The notes under the pieces: generated by a model | Seen by the model: the letters and a program-made list of their open reading frames with translations, nothing else | Databases searched by the model: none | Told to the model about the DNA's origin: nothing | Translations under genes and position numbers: made by a program | Part shown: positions 37,720 through 48,500 of the stretch, piece by piece | How the letters are laid out: every line of letters begins with the position of its first letter | Numbering within the stretch: position 1 is the stretch's first letter | Source: Clostridium sp. OF09-36 | GTDB lineage: Bacteria > Bacillota > Clostridia > Lachnospirales > Lachnospiraceae | Reading direction: 5' to 3' | Assembly: GCF_003481985.1 (NCBI RefSeq) | Contig: NZ_QUMD01000022.1 | Location: 1-55,561, forward strand | DNA length: 55,561 nucleotides

Positions 37720-38387
37720 ATGAAGAAACACAACATGATGAGAGTAGCCTCCGCACTGGCAGTGGTAACGCTGTTAAGCACAAGTGTGATCAGTGGAACG
37801 CTGGCGAAGTATACGAGTACGGCAAGTGGTACATCAGTAGCAGCTACTGTAGCGAAGTGGTCTTTTAAGGTAGGTGTTGGTGGCACGGATGTAACAGCAA
37901 CAAATGATATTACAGGAACTAATACTTTCGATTTTGACTTATTCGGTTCAATAAAAGATGCCGGTGGAACGGCTGATGAAACGGATGTAACAGGAAAGCG
38001 TGTTATCGCACCTGGAACTTCTGGACAGATTACGTTAGCGTTAAAAAATGATTCTCAAGTAAATACAAAATATAACATCGAGTTTCAGCAGTTAACGATG
38101 GCAATATTCCATTGAAGTATGCTATTGCACAGGGAACTAATACAAGCTATTCAGCGTTGGATTGGAAAGACAGTGTACAGGATTTAAATGAACAAAACAA
38201 AGCTTTAAATGTAGGTGAAAGCAATACAACGAGCTATACAGTATACTGGAAATGGGATTATGAAGTAGATACTGATGGTAGTACTAAAACAAGAGATGAT
38301 TCTGATACAATGTTAGGTGTGGGCGCACAAACAGATGCTGCAACCGCAACAATAACCGCTACAGTTACAGCTACTCAGGTTGATTAA
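37720..38387 (+). CDS. TasA-like fibre subunit with SipW-dependent signal, one-base frameshift
   Basis: About 222 residues after repair. The N-terminus MKKHNMMRVASALAVVTLLS followed by TSVISGTLAKYTSTASGTSV is a typical SipW-dependent signal (hydrophobic core then TLAKY). The mature part begins AATVAKWSFKVG and continues as a beta-rich jelly-roll-like domain with IAPGTSGQITLALKNDS, PLKYAIAQG and YTVYWKWDYE, as in TasA/CotN-like proteins that form extracellular fibres. The frame breaks near 38096 (FQQL should continue NDGNIPLKYAI). It sits directly downstream of its presumed peptidase and is followed by an attenuator-like hairpin, suggesting a higher expression level than distal genes. The A/T-ending codons are more frequent than in the housekeeping genes. 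Confidence 0.8.
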
Positions 38388-38444
38388 TTCATATCTGGCT
38401 TATAGTTTGTGATTGTACTATAAAAATGTCATAGAATTGATGCC

Positions 38445-38465
38445 AGCCCCGTCGTGACCGGGGCT
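38445..38465 (+). terminator. Hairpin after the TasA-like gene
   Basis: AGCCCCG (38445-38451) with CGGGGCT (38459-38465), followed by only a short T-containing stretch. It may act as a partial terminator or 3' stabiliser that lets the fibre subunit be made in excess over downstream genes. Confidence 0.55.
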
Positions 38466-38616
38466 TGTATCAAAAAAATCGAAGAAACAATCTTCACTTC
38501 TTCCTTTATCGATTTTCCAGAAAGCAATCTGAAAAATCGACAAGCGAAGAAATGATATAGCAGAATGGGTGAGATAGGGATTGACGTAAACTGTACCCAG
38601 GAAAGCAGGGAAGCCT

Positions 38617-40421
38617 ATGAAAATACAACCGGATCGCCAAAATCCAAAGAAAATTCAAAAGAATAAAAACCGACGCATCTTGCTGTTGGCCGTTATCTTA
38701 TTTCTTCTGATCCTCATGTCTTCCTGCGGCCTCATCTACCACCTCGGAAAACAGGCCAGGGAGCAGGCAGAGCCAAACCGGCAGACCATTAAGGTTGAGC
38801 CGGAGGAAGAAAATAAAACAATCTTATCGCTTTACGGAGTGGTCCGCTACACAAATGGTACTCCGTGCAGTGATCATACCGTAGAGCTTCACAGTACGCC
38901 AAAAACCACGGTGACAGGAAAGGATGGTTCTTTCTTTTTCTACGATGTGGAGCATGGCGAGCATCAGATTGCTGTACTGGATGCTTCCGGGAATGAGAAA
39001 GCATCGATGAAGTTCCAGATTGAAGAACACGAAGACCCGTCTCTCCAATATGTAAAAATGACGGAGCTGAATCAGCAGATTCAGTTTGAAATCCCGATCA
39101 ACACGATCCTGTTGGATGTGAATCTGGAGCTGGACGAGCAGGAGCAGATATTAAAGATGGAGGCGGACCAGACAACCGCAGCTCTGACGCAGGGACGCGT
39201 GCTTACTTCATCGGCCAGTGTGCAGGTGAAAGAGGGCGAAGCGGCGGTCTTTGCATCGGGACACTATATGCTGCAGGACGGAACCATCGCTTTGGCGAAT
39301 GGCGGAATCCTGTTGCCGGAGCAGATTTATCTTCCGCCGGGTGCAAAGCTGGCAAGCCTTCCGTCCCTTCCAGATGGAGTTACACTGGATCCGGATGGAA
39401 ATGTTGTGCTGGAGGATCAGACAAAGCTTGACCGGAGCAATCAGCAGATTACACTTCCAAACGGCATCGTTCTCCGGCCGGACCAGACAGCGTCGATGGC
39501 GGATGATTCCATCTTAAATATCCCGGATTACGGGAATAATGCTTACCTGATCCGGGAAACCGACAGTGACCTGATCGGGAATGGAGATGCGGGAAGTAAG
39601 AATATCGGAGTTATGGATGAAACCCGTATGAGAGGTAACAGTGGGATGGAAGCTGCTGCAAACCAAGGGCAGACTGGTGATCCAGAGCGATCCGAAGGTT
39701 CCGAAGCAGGTTCCGGGGCTACTGGAAATTCCGGCAGCGCAGGAAATTCCAATGGTTCAGCCAATTCTGGCAGTACAGGAACTTCTGGTGCCTCAGGAAG
39801 CTCCGGCGGTTCTGGTAATGCCGATGGGTCAGAAAATTCTGGAGGTTCCGGAAACTCTGGCAATTCCGGCGGTTCGGATGATTCTGGAAACTCTGGAGAC
39901 TCCGGTGATTCGGGCAATCCAACACCGCCAAAACCAACCGGGGAAACCGGTTCCGTAGAAATCGGTGATGTTAAAACCGGAAAGCTCTGGAAACAGATGG
40001 CAACGATCGATCTTTTCACCGATCCGAGCGGCAATCAGGTTTATGAGACCTTATATCCGGGCATTGAGGGGCGGTACGATTTTTACATCCGCAATACCAT
40101 GAAGACGATTACCTACATGACGATTAGCGTGGAAGAAGAAGCCAACAGCAGAAATGGCGGAACGCTTCCGTTAGAATACAAGATTCTGGATGAAACTGGA
40201 AAGGAAATCAGCGGGGAGTGGAAGAATGCGGCGCAGTTAAAAGCATTTTCCGTGACCCTGCAGCCGAACCAGAATGTAACTACAGCATTCGCTGGCGCTG
40301 GCATTACGAAAGAAACGACAGTGCCGGAAGCAGCCAGACATCAGATGCATATGACACAAGCCTCGCTACCAGCGTAGAGCGAAGCCATAAGCTGAAACTG
40401 GTGATCCATGTAGAGCAATAA
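38617..40421 (+). CDS. Membrane-anchored stalk protein with C-terminal TasA-like domain, one-base frameshift
   Basis: About 601 residues after repair. A short basic cytoplasmic end precedes one membrane helix (ILLLAVILFLLILMSSCGLI, residues 22-42). Residues 67-135 resemble a carboxypeptidase-regulatory-like beta domain (LYGVVRYTNGTPCSDHTVEL). Residues 200-310 carry repeated ALANGGILLPEQIYLPPG-like hairpins. Residues 350-440 are a Ser/Gly/Asn-rich stalk. The end (IGDVKTGKLWKQMATIDLFT, PLEYKILDETG, FRWRWHYERND, KLKLVIHVEQ) parallels the TasA-like subunit upstream. The frame breaks near 40285 (NVTTA should continue FRWRWHYE), one T missing. I infer a cell-envelope base or nucleator for the fibre, comparable in role to TapA but unrelated in layout. 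Confidence 0.7.
39690..39930 (+). repeat. Ser/Gly/Asn-rich low-complexity stalk
   Basis: About 80 codons of short, irregular repeats such as GNSGSAGNSNGSANSGS and GGSGNSGNSGGSDDSG inside the stalk protein gene, ending at a Pro-rich TPPKP hinge. Likely a flexible wall-spanning linker; its length may vary between strains through slippage. Confidence 0.85.
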
Positions 40422-40479
40422 GAAAAAACGGCAAAAGATAAACGACAGACAAAAAAACAAAGCAGGAAGGAAATACCAT

Positions 40480-41088
40480 ATGACAGAAACAGGGCAGGCA
40501 GAAAGCAAAATGGCAAACAGCAAAACAGCACTCAGCCGGAGCATCTGGATCCGCAGACTGGTTCTGGCTTTGCTTGGACTGCTGATGGGTCTGCAGATCT
40601 ATTTCGTCAATGCCGGAAGAGTCATGGGCGATCCGCTTCCGATGCCGTTCGGCTACGGTGCGGCGGTCGTACTTTCCGGCAGTATGGAGCCAACCTATTC
40701 AGCGGGAGACTTGCTGATCGTGAAAAAAATGGACCATTACCAGACTGGCGATATCGTAGTGTATCAGAGCGGACGAAGTCTGGTGGTACACCGCATTATC
40801 GACATGAATGGTGAGACGGTAACGACTCAGGGCGATGCAAACAACGCCCCGGACGAGCCCTTTGCAGTCAGCCAGATCAAAGGCATCTCCGTGGGAAGCA
40901 TCCCATTTGTGGGAACCTGGTTTCGCATTTTAAAAACACCGGCCGGACTGATGGCAGCTTTTCTTTGCACGGTCTTTTTGACCGAGGTATCGTTCCGCAA
41001 ACAGAGCGATGCCGGTGCGGCAGAACTGGAGAAACTCAAAGAGGAGATCCAGCGGTTAAAGCAGGATGATGGGAACACGAAAGGATAA
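40480..41088 (+). CDS. SipW-type signal peptidase I (second of two)
   Basis: A 202-residue Ser/His signal peptidase. One N-terminal membrane helix (LVLALLGLLMGLQIYFV), catalytic Ser in VVLSGSMEPTYSAGDLLIVK, His in SLVVHRIIDM, GDANNAPDE in box E, a second hydrophobic segment (PAGLMAAFLCTVFLTEV) and a charged coiled-coil tail. It differs clearly from the first peptidase in the locus (GSMEP against DSMFP), so it is not a recent duplicate and may serve other substrates. Followed after 30 bases by a small SipW-signal protein. Confidence 0.9.
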   Translation: MTETGQAESKMANSKTALSRSIWIRRLVLALLGLLMGLQIYFVNAGRVMGDPLPMPFGYGAAVVLSGSMEPTYSAGDLLIVKKMDHYQTGDIVVYQSGRSLVVHRIIDMNGETVTTQGDANNAPDEPFAVSQIKGISVGSIPFVGTWFRILKTPAGLMAAFLCTVFLTEVSFRKQSDAGAAELEKLKEEIQRLKQDDGNTKG

Positions 41089-41118
41089 GGAAGGTAAAAG
41101 GCAGATGGGAGGGAGTAT

Positions 41119-41627
41119 ATGAAAAAGAATGGGAAAAAACAGGGATGGCCCGGTCATCTGTTTGTGATCCTGGCGTCGATGGTGCTGCTCACCTCCTGGG
41201 CTTTATGTGGAACATATGCGAAGTATGTGTCAACGGCGACTGGAAGTTCCATGGCGCGGGTAGCGAAGTTTGAGGTGACAGACCAAGGTGGATGGGAACA
41301 GGAAACCGGGATCGCAGCCAGATCGCACCGGGAGAAAAGCTTTATTATAAGGTAGAGGTAATCAATAAAAGTGAAGTAACAATTTCCTGTCAGTTAAGTG
41401 GCGAGGGAAAATATAAAACCATACCATTAAAAGTTTCCATGACTGATGAAAATAAAAAAGAATTACCGGATGGAAGTGCCGTGATCGAAGCTGCAACGAA
41501 TGCAGATTCGCCTCAAAAACATATTTATTACGCGTGCATCAGTTGGGATGAGAATGTGAAAGACGCATCTTATGCGGGAAAAACAGATTTGGTCAGCATT
41601 ACATTTAAGGCAGTTCAGGCAGATTAG
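41119..41627 (+). CDS. Small secreted protein with SipW-dependent signal, one-base frameshift
   Basis: About 169 residues after repair. Signal: basic start, hydrophobic HLFVILASMVLLTSWALCGT, then the diagnostic YAKYVSTATGSSMARVAKF. The mature domain is beta-rich (IAPGEKLYYKVEVINKSEVT, ISCQLSGEGKYKTIPLKVSM, DLVSITFKAVQAD), like a short TasA/CotN-type domain. The frame breaks near 41322 (EQETG should continue DRSQIAPGEK), one G missing from a G run. Immediately downstream of the second peptidase, its likely processor. Possible minor fibre component. Confidence 0.72.
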
Positions 41628-41640
41628 GGGATGAAGATAT

Positions 41641-42501
41641 ATGGGGAAACAAAAGAAAAAGCAAGAGTATGCGGCAAAATTATGGAACCGGATTGCCAGA
41701 GTGCGTATGCCACTGACGGTGGTATGCATTCTGGCTTTTGGTGCTTTTATAGTATATGCAAAATATATACAGACATCGCAATACAATGATGCTGTAACTG
41801 CCAAAGAATTTTACTTTTCCAGTGATGTACTGGATGGAGGTGTGCATGAAATTCCGGCATTGGACGTAGCTGAGGATGGAACGACAAGCGCGACCCTTAC
41901 CTTTCATCTGATGAATCATGAGGATCAGCTAAGGTATTCTGAGGTAGCGGTCGACTATAACATTACATGGAAAGAAGAGAATGGAAACGCTTCGGAGACA
42001 TCCGGAAACGGGATCAATCTTAGCGGGCAAATTGTAGCAGGAAAAGGCCACGGTGATCAGACAGGTGATCAAACAAACGATAAAACCGTCACCATTTCCG
42101 GTCTGGAACAGGGAAAAACTTATACGGTAACAGCCACAGCCACGGCGCCTTACACGAAGACCCTGACTGCAACCATCCGTGTGCAGCAGAAAAATGCAGA
42201 ACTTCAGGCATCGGTCAGCGACCATGGAAACTATATTGAGGTAACGGTGTGGACCGCAGATAAAACAAAGACGATACGTTTAATCAATCATGCTGCCGGG
42301 CTGATTCCGGATAATACAGATTCCTTTCTGGAAAATATGCAGACAGGAACAGGAAATTCTGGTGAAAACCAATCTGTTTCAGTAGCGCTTGGCTCCAATG
42401 CCTCTCATGTATTCCGCTTTTTTAAATCCAATGCGGAAAAAAGTTATACAGCTACTGTATTAAACGATGTAGTAACAGTTGGGGAGGTGACGAATGAATG
42501 A
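41641..42501 (+). CDS. Secreted or membrane-tethered protein with SipW-type signal
   Basis: 286 residues, intact. N-terminus: basic (MGKQKKKQEYAAKLWNRIAR), hydrophobic MPLTVVCILAFGAFIV, then YAKYIQTSQYNDAVTAKEFY, the pattern cut by SipW-type peptidases. The mature part has a TasA-like first domain (residues 45-115), an approximately 50-residue region with ISGLEQGKTYTVTATATAPY resembling a fibronectin-like strand, and a beta-rich end. Its TGA overlaps the ATG of the giant protein gene (ATGA), so both are translationally coupled. Possibly an adaptor between fibre and giant protein; inference from coupling only. Confidence 0.75.
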   Translation: MGKQKKKQEYAAKLWNRIARVRMPLTVVCILAFGAFIVYAKYIQTSQYNDAVTAKEFYFSSDVLDGGVHEIPALDVAEDGTTSATLTFHLMNHEDQLRYSEVAVDYNITWKEENGNASETSGNGINLSGQIVAGKGHGDQTGDQTNDKTVTISGLEQGKTYTVTATATAPYTKTLTATIRVQQKNAELQASVSDHGNYIEVTVWTADKTKTIRLINHAAGLIPDNTDSFLENMQTGTGNSGENQSVSVALGSNASHVFRFFKSNAEKSYTATVLNDVVTVGEVTNE

Positions 42502-45500
42502 AGCGGCTCATTGATATTTTAAAGAAAAAAAGACAATGGAGACAGATCGGTGCGGTCGTTTTGATCGTCTGCCTGTTAGAAAGTGTACTTTTATCGAATC
42601 AGATTTCCGGAGTGCGTGCCATTCCGGATGAAGAAAAGGACTTTTGGAGTGATGCAAGTCCATCCAATGCAAAGCACACACCAGACAATACCGGGGAGAA
42701 AGATGAGGAGTGGGCACTTGCGAGTGGATCGAATGCGACGGTATCAAACGCAAGCCCGTCGAATGCAGAAGAATACGACCAGCTGACCTTGGAAGATGAC
42801 AGCGAACCAGTCATGGTCAGCGGAAAACTCCCAATTGGCACCAGCCTGAAAGCGCAAGCGATCACGGAGGAAGAACTTCAGGACTGTGGATTGGAAGAGG
42901 TAGAGCTGAATAGTGGACGCCCTGTGTTTGCGTATGATATTTCTCTTTGGCTGCATGGAAAACGTTATGAACCAGAGTATGCGCTAACTGTCCAGATCGA
43001 TAATACAGAGCTGCTGGGCGGCAAATTGAAGCTGCTCCAGATAGACCAGTCTGAATCAGAGCCACAGTCGTTGGACTTTATGATGGATAAAGAAGGCCGG
43101 GTCAGATTTACTATGAAAAAACTGGCAGTTTATGCTGGGCTGGATATGAGTGATCCGGATGCTGTCATTACGGTCCAGGACCCGGAGCAGCTTGTGGCTG
43201 TTACAGGAATCCTGCCAAAAGATACCACGGTAACGGTGGAAACATTATCAGAAGAAATTCTTGGTAAGCTGCAGCTTCCGGAAGGTGACATTACCTTTGC
43301 GTATGATATTACACTTTGGTAGATGGGAAAGAATACCAGCCCGAGCAGCCGGTGAAGGTTAAGATATTACATGCAAAGGATGAGTACCATGAAGATTTGC
43401 TGATCAGCCATGTGAAAGTGGAAGCAGATGGAAGTATGCAGACGCCGGGCAGTATATCAGGCGAGGTGGAAGCAGATGGAAGTGTCAGTTTCCTGACGGA
43501 AGGATTTTCTTATTTTATCGGATCTGCAAGGATGTCAGAACTTCAATTAGGGAATGTGACCTGGACTTACAATATGGATGGAAAGAACGGACCGGTAACG
43601 CTCCAAGGTGATGGCCAGGATCCGGGACCATTGAACGTTGCTCTGTTAAACAATGCTGAGGAAGCATTGTATACAGGAGATAAAACGGTTATGTTTGCAT
43701 ACAGCATTACAGCGGTAACTGCCTCTGAAAACCCGTCACCGGGAGTCTGTGAGATTACAGTGTCTGATCGCGGTGTGATGTCTGATGATGACTCGGTAGA
43801 AATTTATAAAATCCAGAATGACAAGGATGGGCAGCCCGCATCTTTAGAAAGCCTGGGGCAGCCATTTGTGCAAGAGGAAGGCAAGGTGGCATTTCTTACG
43901 TATGGGTTAGGAAATTATATTGCAGTCAGCAATGTGGCAACAGTGGATCTGGCGAAGGGCAATGTCACGATAAATCCGGATTCTTTAGCAGGAACACGTC
44001 AGGATGGAAGGAATGTTGAGGTATCCTTTGGGAAGAATAATGCAAAATACCGGATCGCGCAAAGTAATGCAACCACAAAAGCCGATAAGGGAGTTACTGC
44101 AACGGGAAATTTTACGGAAGAACGGACGGTTATCCTAGATGGGATCAACACAGACAAGATGATTAACATCAATGCTCCGAAAGGTGCGACCAAAAAAATT
44201 TTGCTGCAGCTTCGTGGAACGAACCAGGTAAAACGTATCGGTTATGGGACAGGCGGTGAAAAACTAGAAAATAATAATGTGAATTCGAGTCTGACCATCG
44301 ATAGTTATGCAAGCCCAGGAAGTACAGACGGTGAACTTTATATACCGAAAAAAATGGAGTCTGATGCGGAATTAAAGGATTATGTATCAGATGATTCGAA
44401 TGGTGGTTCTGCAGGAGCCGGATGGGCGGAAGCAGGGATTGGCGGATTTTGGCAGGGTGGAAGCAAGGGTACGACCGGACTAACGATCTCAGGCGGAACA
44501 ATCTGTGTGATAACGTCAAAAAATAACTGTGCGACTGCGATTGGTGGTGGCGCAAATGCGGATGGGGAAGTTACAATCACAGGTGGCGACATTACAGCGA
44601 TCTGCTGTGGAACCGGTGCGGCGATCGGCGGTGGGATCGGTTGGGAGCAGCGTGGAGGTAATGGCAAGGTAACGATCACCGGAGGTACTGTATACGCAGA
44701 AAATTATGGTTATTTTACAAGAAATGAAACGGACTATGGCGGTGTGGCGATCGGCAGCGGAAGTTCGAAACAGATGGAAGGAAATGCAGCAGTTGTTGAA
44801 ATTTCAGGAGACAGCCGCGTAACTGCCTATGCCCGTTATGGAAATGCGATCGGCAGCGGCAACAGCTACGATGGAACTGCGGCGCAGGCGGATATTACCA
44901 TTAGCGGAAACAGTTATGTATTGACCAATGCACTTGGAGGAGGTACCAGCAAAAGTGCCGCTGGCGGTTCCGCAAATATCAGGATCAGTGAAGAAGCATA
45001 TGTGGAATGTGTAAATTATTCCAATGTTACCAATAAGTACGACCCGTCATCTGCCAATGTATTAGGAGCGTTTGGTATTGGTGGTGGCGGAAGCAGGGGA
45101 ACTGCAAAGGGCGGATCGGCGATAGTGGAGATTTCCGGTGGTACCGTAAACTGCAATGGCGGTAAGATTGGCGGAGGTTCTGCTGAAAATGGAGCAGGAG
45201 GAGATGCCTCTGTGACGATCACCGGAGGAAAACTGGACTGCGCATCCATTGGTGGCGGAGACAGTGAAAATGGTACGCCCGGAGCTGTAACGAAAACCAG
45301 TACAGATGTGAAAGGAACAGAAGAAGCAGGCATCGTGATCGCTGGAGGAAGCATTAAAACCGGAACCATCGGCGGCGGAAAAAATGGGAGCGGAGCGATC
45401 GGCTTCGCGACTGCTAAGATTACCGGTGGCGAAATCCAGGGACAGTTTGTTCTGGCAAACAGGGATAAAGATAAAAAATGTTCTTTTGAAATGACAGGAG

Positions 45501-48500
45501 GGACCATTGATAACCGGGATCTAAGTAGCGCAGGGTATGAGCGGGCACAGGAAAATGGCGGAGCGGTTTATCTGGACGATGCAAATGGAACGGTTTCAAT
45601 AAGCGGCGGCACGATCAAAAATGCGGCAGGTGTATTGGGTGGAGCTGTATACATGAAGTCCGGATCATTTACGCTGTCGGGCAATGCTGCGATCGAAAAC
45701 TGTATTGCAAAGATATCTGCAGCGAATGATACTGCTACAAAGACTTCTGGCTGCGGAGGAGCTGTTTATCTGGAAGAGGGAACCGTAAGCATTTATGGTG
45801 GTTATGTCAGAAATAACCAGTCGGAACGGGATGGTGCTGGTGTGTACCTGGCAGACGGAAGTCTGACCGTATCTGGTGGAATGGTTGAAAATAATACGGC
45901 GAAGCAAAATGGCGGTGGAGCTTATTTGCAAAGCGGAACATTTTCGATGGGTGACCTGATGGGGGATGAGGCTACTGTCCGGGCAACAGCCATTTCCGGG
46001 AACCATGCGGAAAATGGCGCAGGGGTATACCTGGCAGGAGGAACCCCGGATTTAAATTGTGGAACCTTGTCTGGGAATACAGCGTCAGGAAATGGCGGAG
46101 GCATTTATATTGATAAGCAGAATGTCACACTAAATCCGGTTGCAGCAGTAAATATTACCGGAAACAATGCCGCAAATGGAGCGGGGATTTATATTGCAGG
46201 AACAGAAGGCAGGAAAGATGCAAGCTTTGGATTAAGGGAAAACTGCAAAGGAACGGTTATCTTGTCTGGGAATACAGCATCAGGAAATGGCGGAGCTGTT
46301 TGTATCCGTTATGGTTCTTTCTTGCAAAACAGCGGGAACATCACGATAACCGGAAACAAAGCAGCTTATGGTGGTGGCGTTGCGGTCCTGGAAGGCGACT
46401 TTCAGATGTCAGGCGGTGCGATCGGATCGGAAAATGGGACCAATGCGGCCAGCCAGAGCGGAGGCGGTGTTTATGTATCTGGCGGATCGGTTACGCTGGA
46501 TGGAGGAACCATTGCATATAACACGGCAAGGATGCAGGGGGGAGGAATCGCGGTCAAAGACGGCAATGTCCTGATGTATGACGGCAGTATCGTGCATAAT
46601 AAAACATCCGGTGGTGAAGGTGGTGGCATTTATGTAAATGCAGACCAGAAAGAAGCCGATGTAACCATTTTGAGCGGAACGATCAGCAATAACACATCCC
46701 ACACATCCGGCGGAGCAATCGCCGTTTTAAGTACGTCGCAGAAAGCAAATATTGTGCTGGGAACATGCCAGGAGCATGCCGGTCTGGAATTGGATGCGGA
46801 TGGTCATTCAGGAAAAAGAAAATTTGAAGGATTTGATATTGCATATGATCGTACGGCATATTCAACACATCACCATACATCCTGCCCTGTGATCGCAGAT
46901 AATACAGCAGGAACTTCCGGCGGTGCGTTTTATGTGAATGGCAGCAGCAATTCTGTGATCGCGTTTTACTGTTTGCATGAAACCGGAAATAAAGCTACGG
47001 GAGAATCGCGCAGCGATGCGTTAAAAGTAGAAGGCGGAACCGTGAAGATCGGAGATGAAAGCTATACCAAAGATAGCAAAGACGCTGCCAGGGGAAATGT
47101 GGCCGTGACTGGTTCCATGCTGATCGAAGGTGGTACCGTAACCATTTCCGGAAGCATGAAAAACCCTTATTTTGAAAACCGGATCACGGTAGACAGCCAG
47201 AAGGGATATGTCGATAACCGTGTCCAGGATGCCGGAAACGTAGTTTACCGGGTAATCTATATGGAAAATTTCACCGGAACCGGAACAGAACCAACCGGTC
47301 TTTATATCACGAGGCAATATTCAGAGCTTGCCGGAAAAACAGTCGCAGCTTCCTTATTCGGGCATGGAGGGTGGACCATCCAGGGGTGGAATACAAAAAA
47401 AGACGGAAGCGGAAAAAGCTATAGTACAGGAACTGCCCTGGAAGAAACGGGGATATCCCAGGATAATCCGACGTTAACGCTTTACGCAATCTGGCAAAGA
47501 AACATGTATACCGTTGTATTTCATCCGAATATTCCTTTAGGTGTTACTTATTCCGGTATGATGGAAAATCTGCCATGTACTGTCGGTGATACACTGACAC
47601 TTCCGGAAAATGTGTACCGGTGTACCGGTTACCAGTTTGATTCCTGGAATACCAAAAGGGATGGAAGTGGTACGGCCTATTCCGATAGGACCCAGGTTGG
47701 GAATGGACTGTCACAGGAAAACGGTGCAACGATCAATCTGTATGCACAGTGGAGTGTATGTCTGCATCCTTCGGAAAAACAAACATACCGGATCAATGAA
47801 ACAAAAAAAGGCCTGATCCAGACCTGCAGCTGCGGGGCGCACACTGCGGAAATGATCATGGAGGCAGTGAATGTGACTTATGATAAAAATAACCATCCGG
47901 TAAAAACCAGCTGCAAGGGCGATGAATGGAGCGGCGCAGAACCGAATGTTGCCTATTCCTGGAGGCCGTTGAACAGTACAGAAGTATTTCAGCCATTGAC
48001 TTCTGGCGGACTGCCGCAAAAAGCAGGACAGTACCGGGCGGAAATTGAGGCTGGACCAGGTGCAGGTACGGAAGACCGCCAGAATATCTGGATCAATTAC
48101 CGGATCGAAAAGGCAAAGCAGGAAGCAGCGGAAGGAACACTGAAATATGCTTATGACACAGCAGGAAAAAAACTGGTGATTGATGCGATCGCGGTTGGAA
48201 CAGAGCCAGAAACCGATGAATATCACAGCGTTCCGGTTTATGAACTGGAATATACTGCGAACGGAGTCACGAAAAAGATAACCCAGAAAAGTGGAGAACA
48301 GCAAGAAGCAAACCAGATTTATATTGAAGGAGGACTTCCACCGGAAGTTTATTGCCGGATCTCTGCATATTACGGGGAAACAGATAACTATCTGGCTTCC
48401 GGGGCATTGGATGCCGGATTCTACACAAGCAGTAATGCACAGATACATTTTACTATGGACCAGGGTGTTACTGTGGAACCTTCGGAAGCACCATCCGGTT

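Noticed and set aside
39690..39930. Short tandem repeats that might suggest a CRISPR array
   Set aside because: The repeats are irregular Ser/Gly/Asn codons within an open frame, not constant repeats with unique spacers. No CRISPR array was seen in the window.
43310..43325. Programmed frameshifting in the giant gene
   Set aside because: There is no slippery heptamer with a downstream structure, and the same single-base loss is seen in many housekeeping genes, so sequence error is the simpler explanation.
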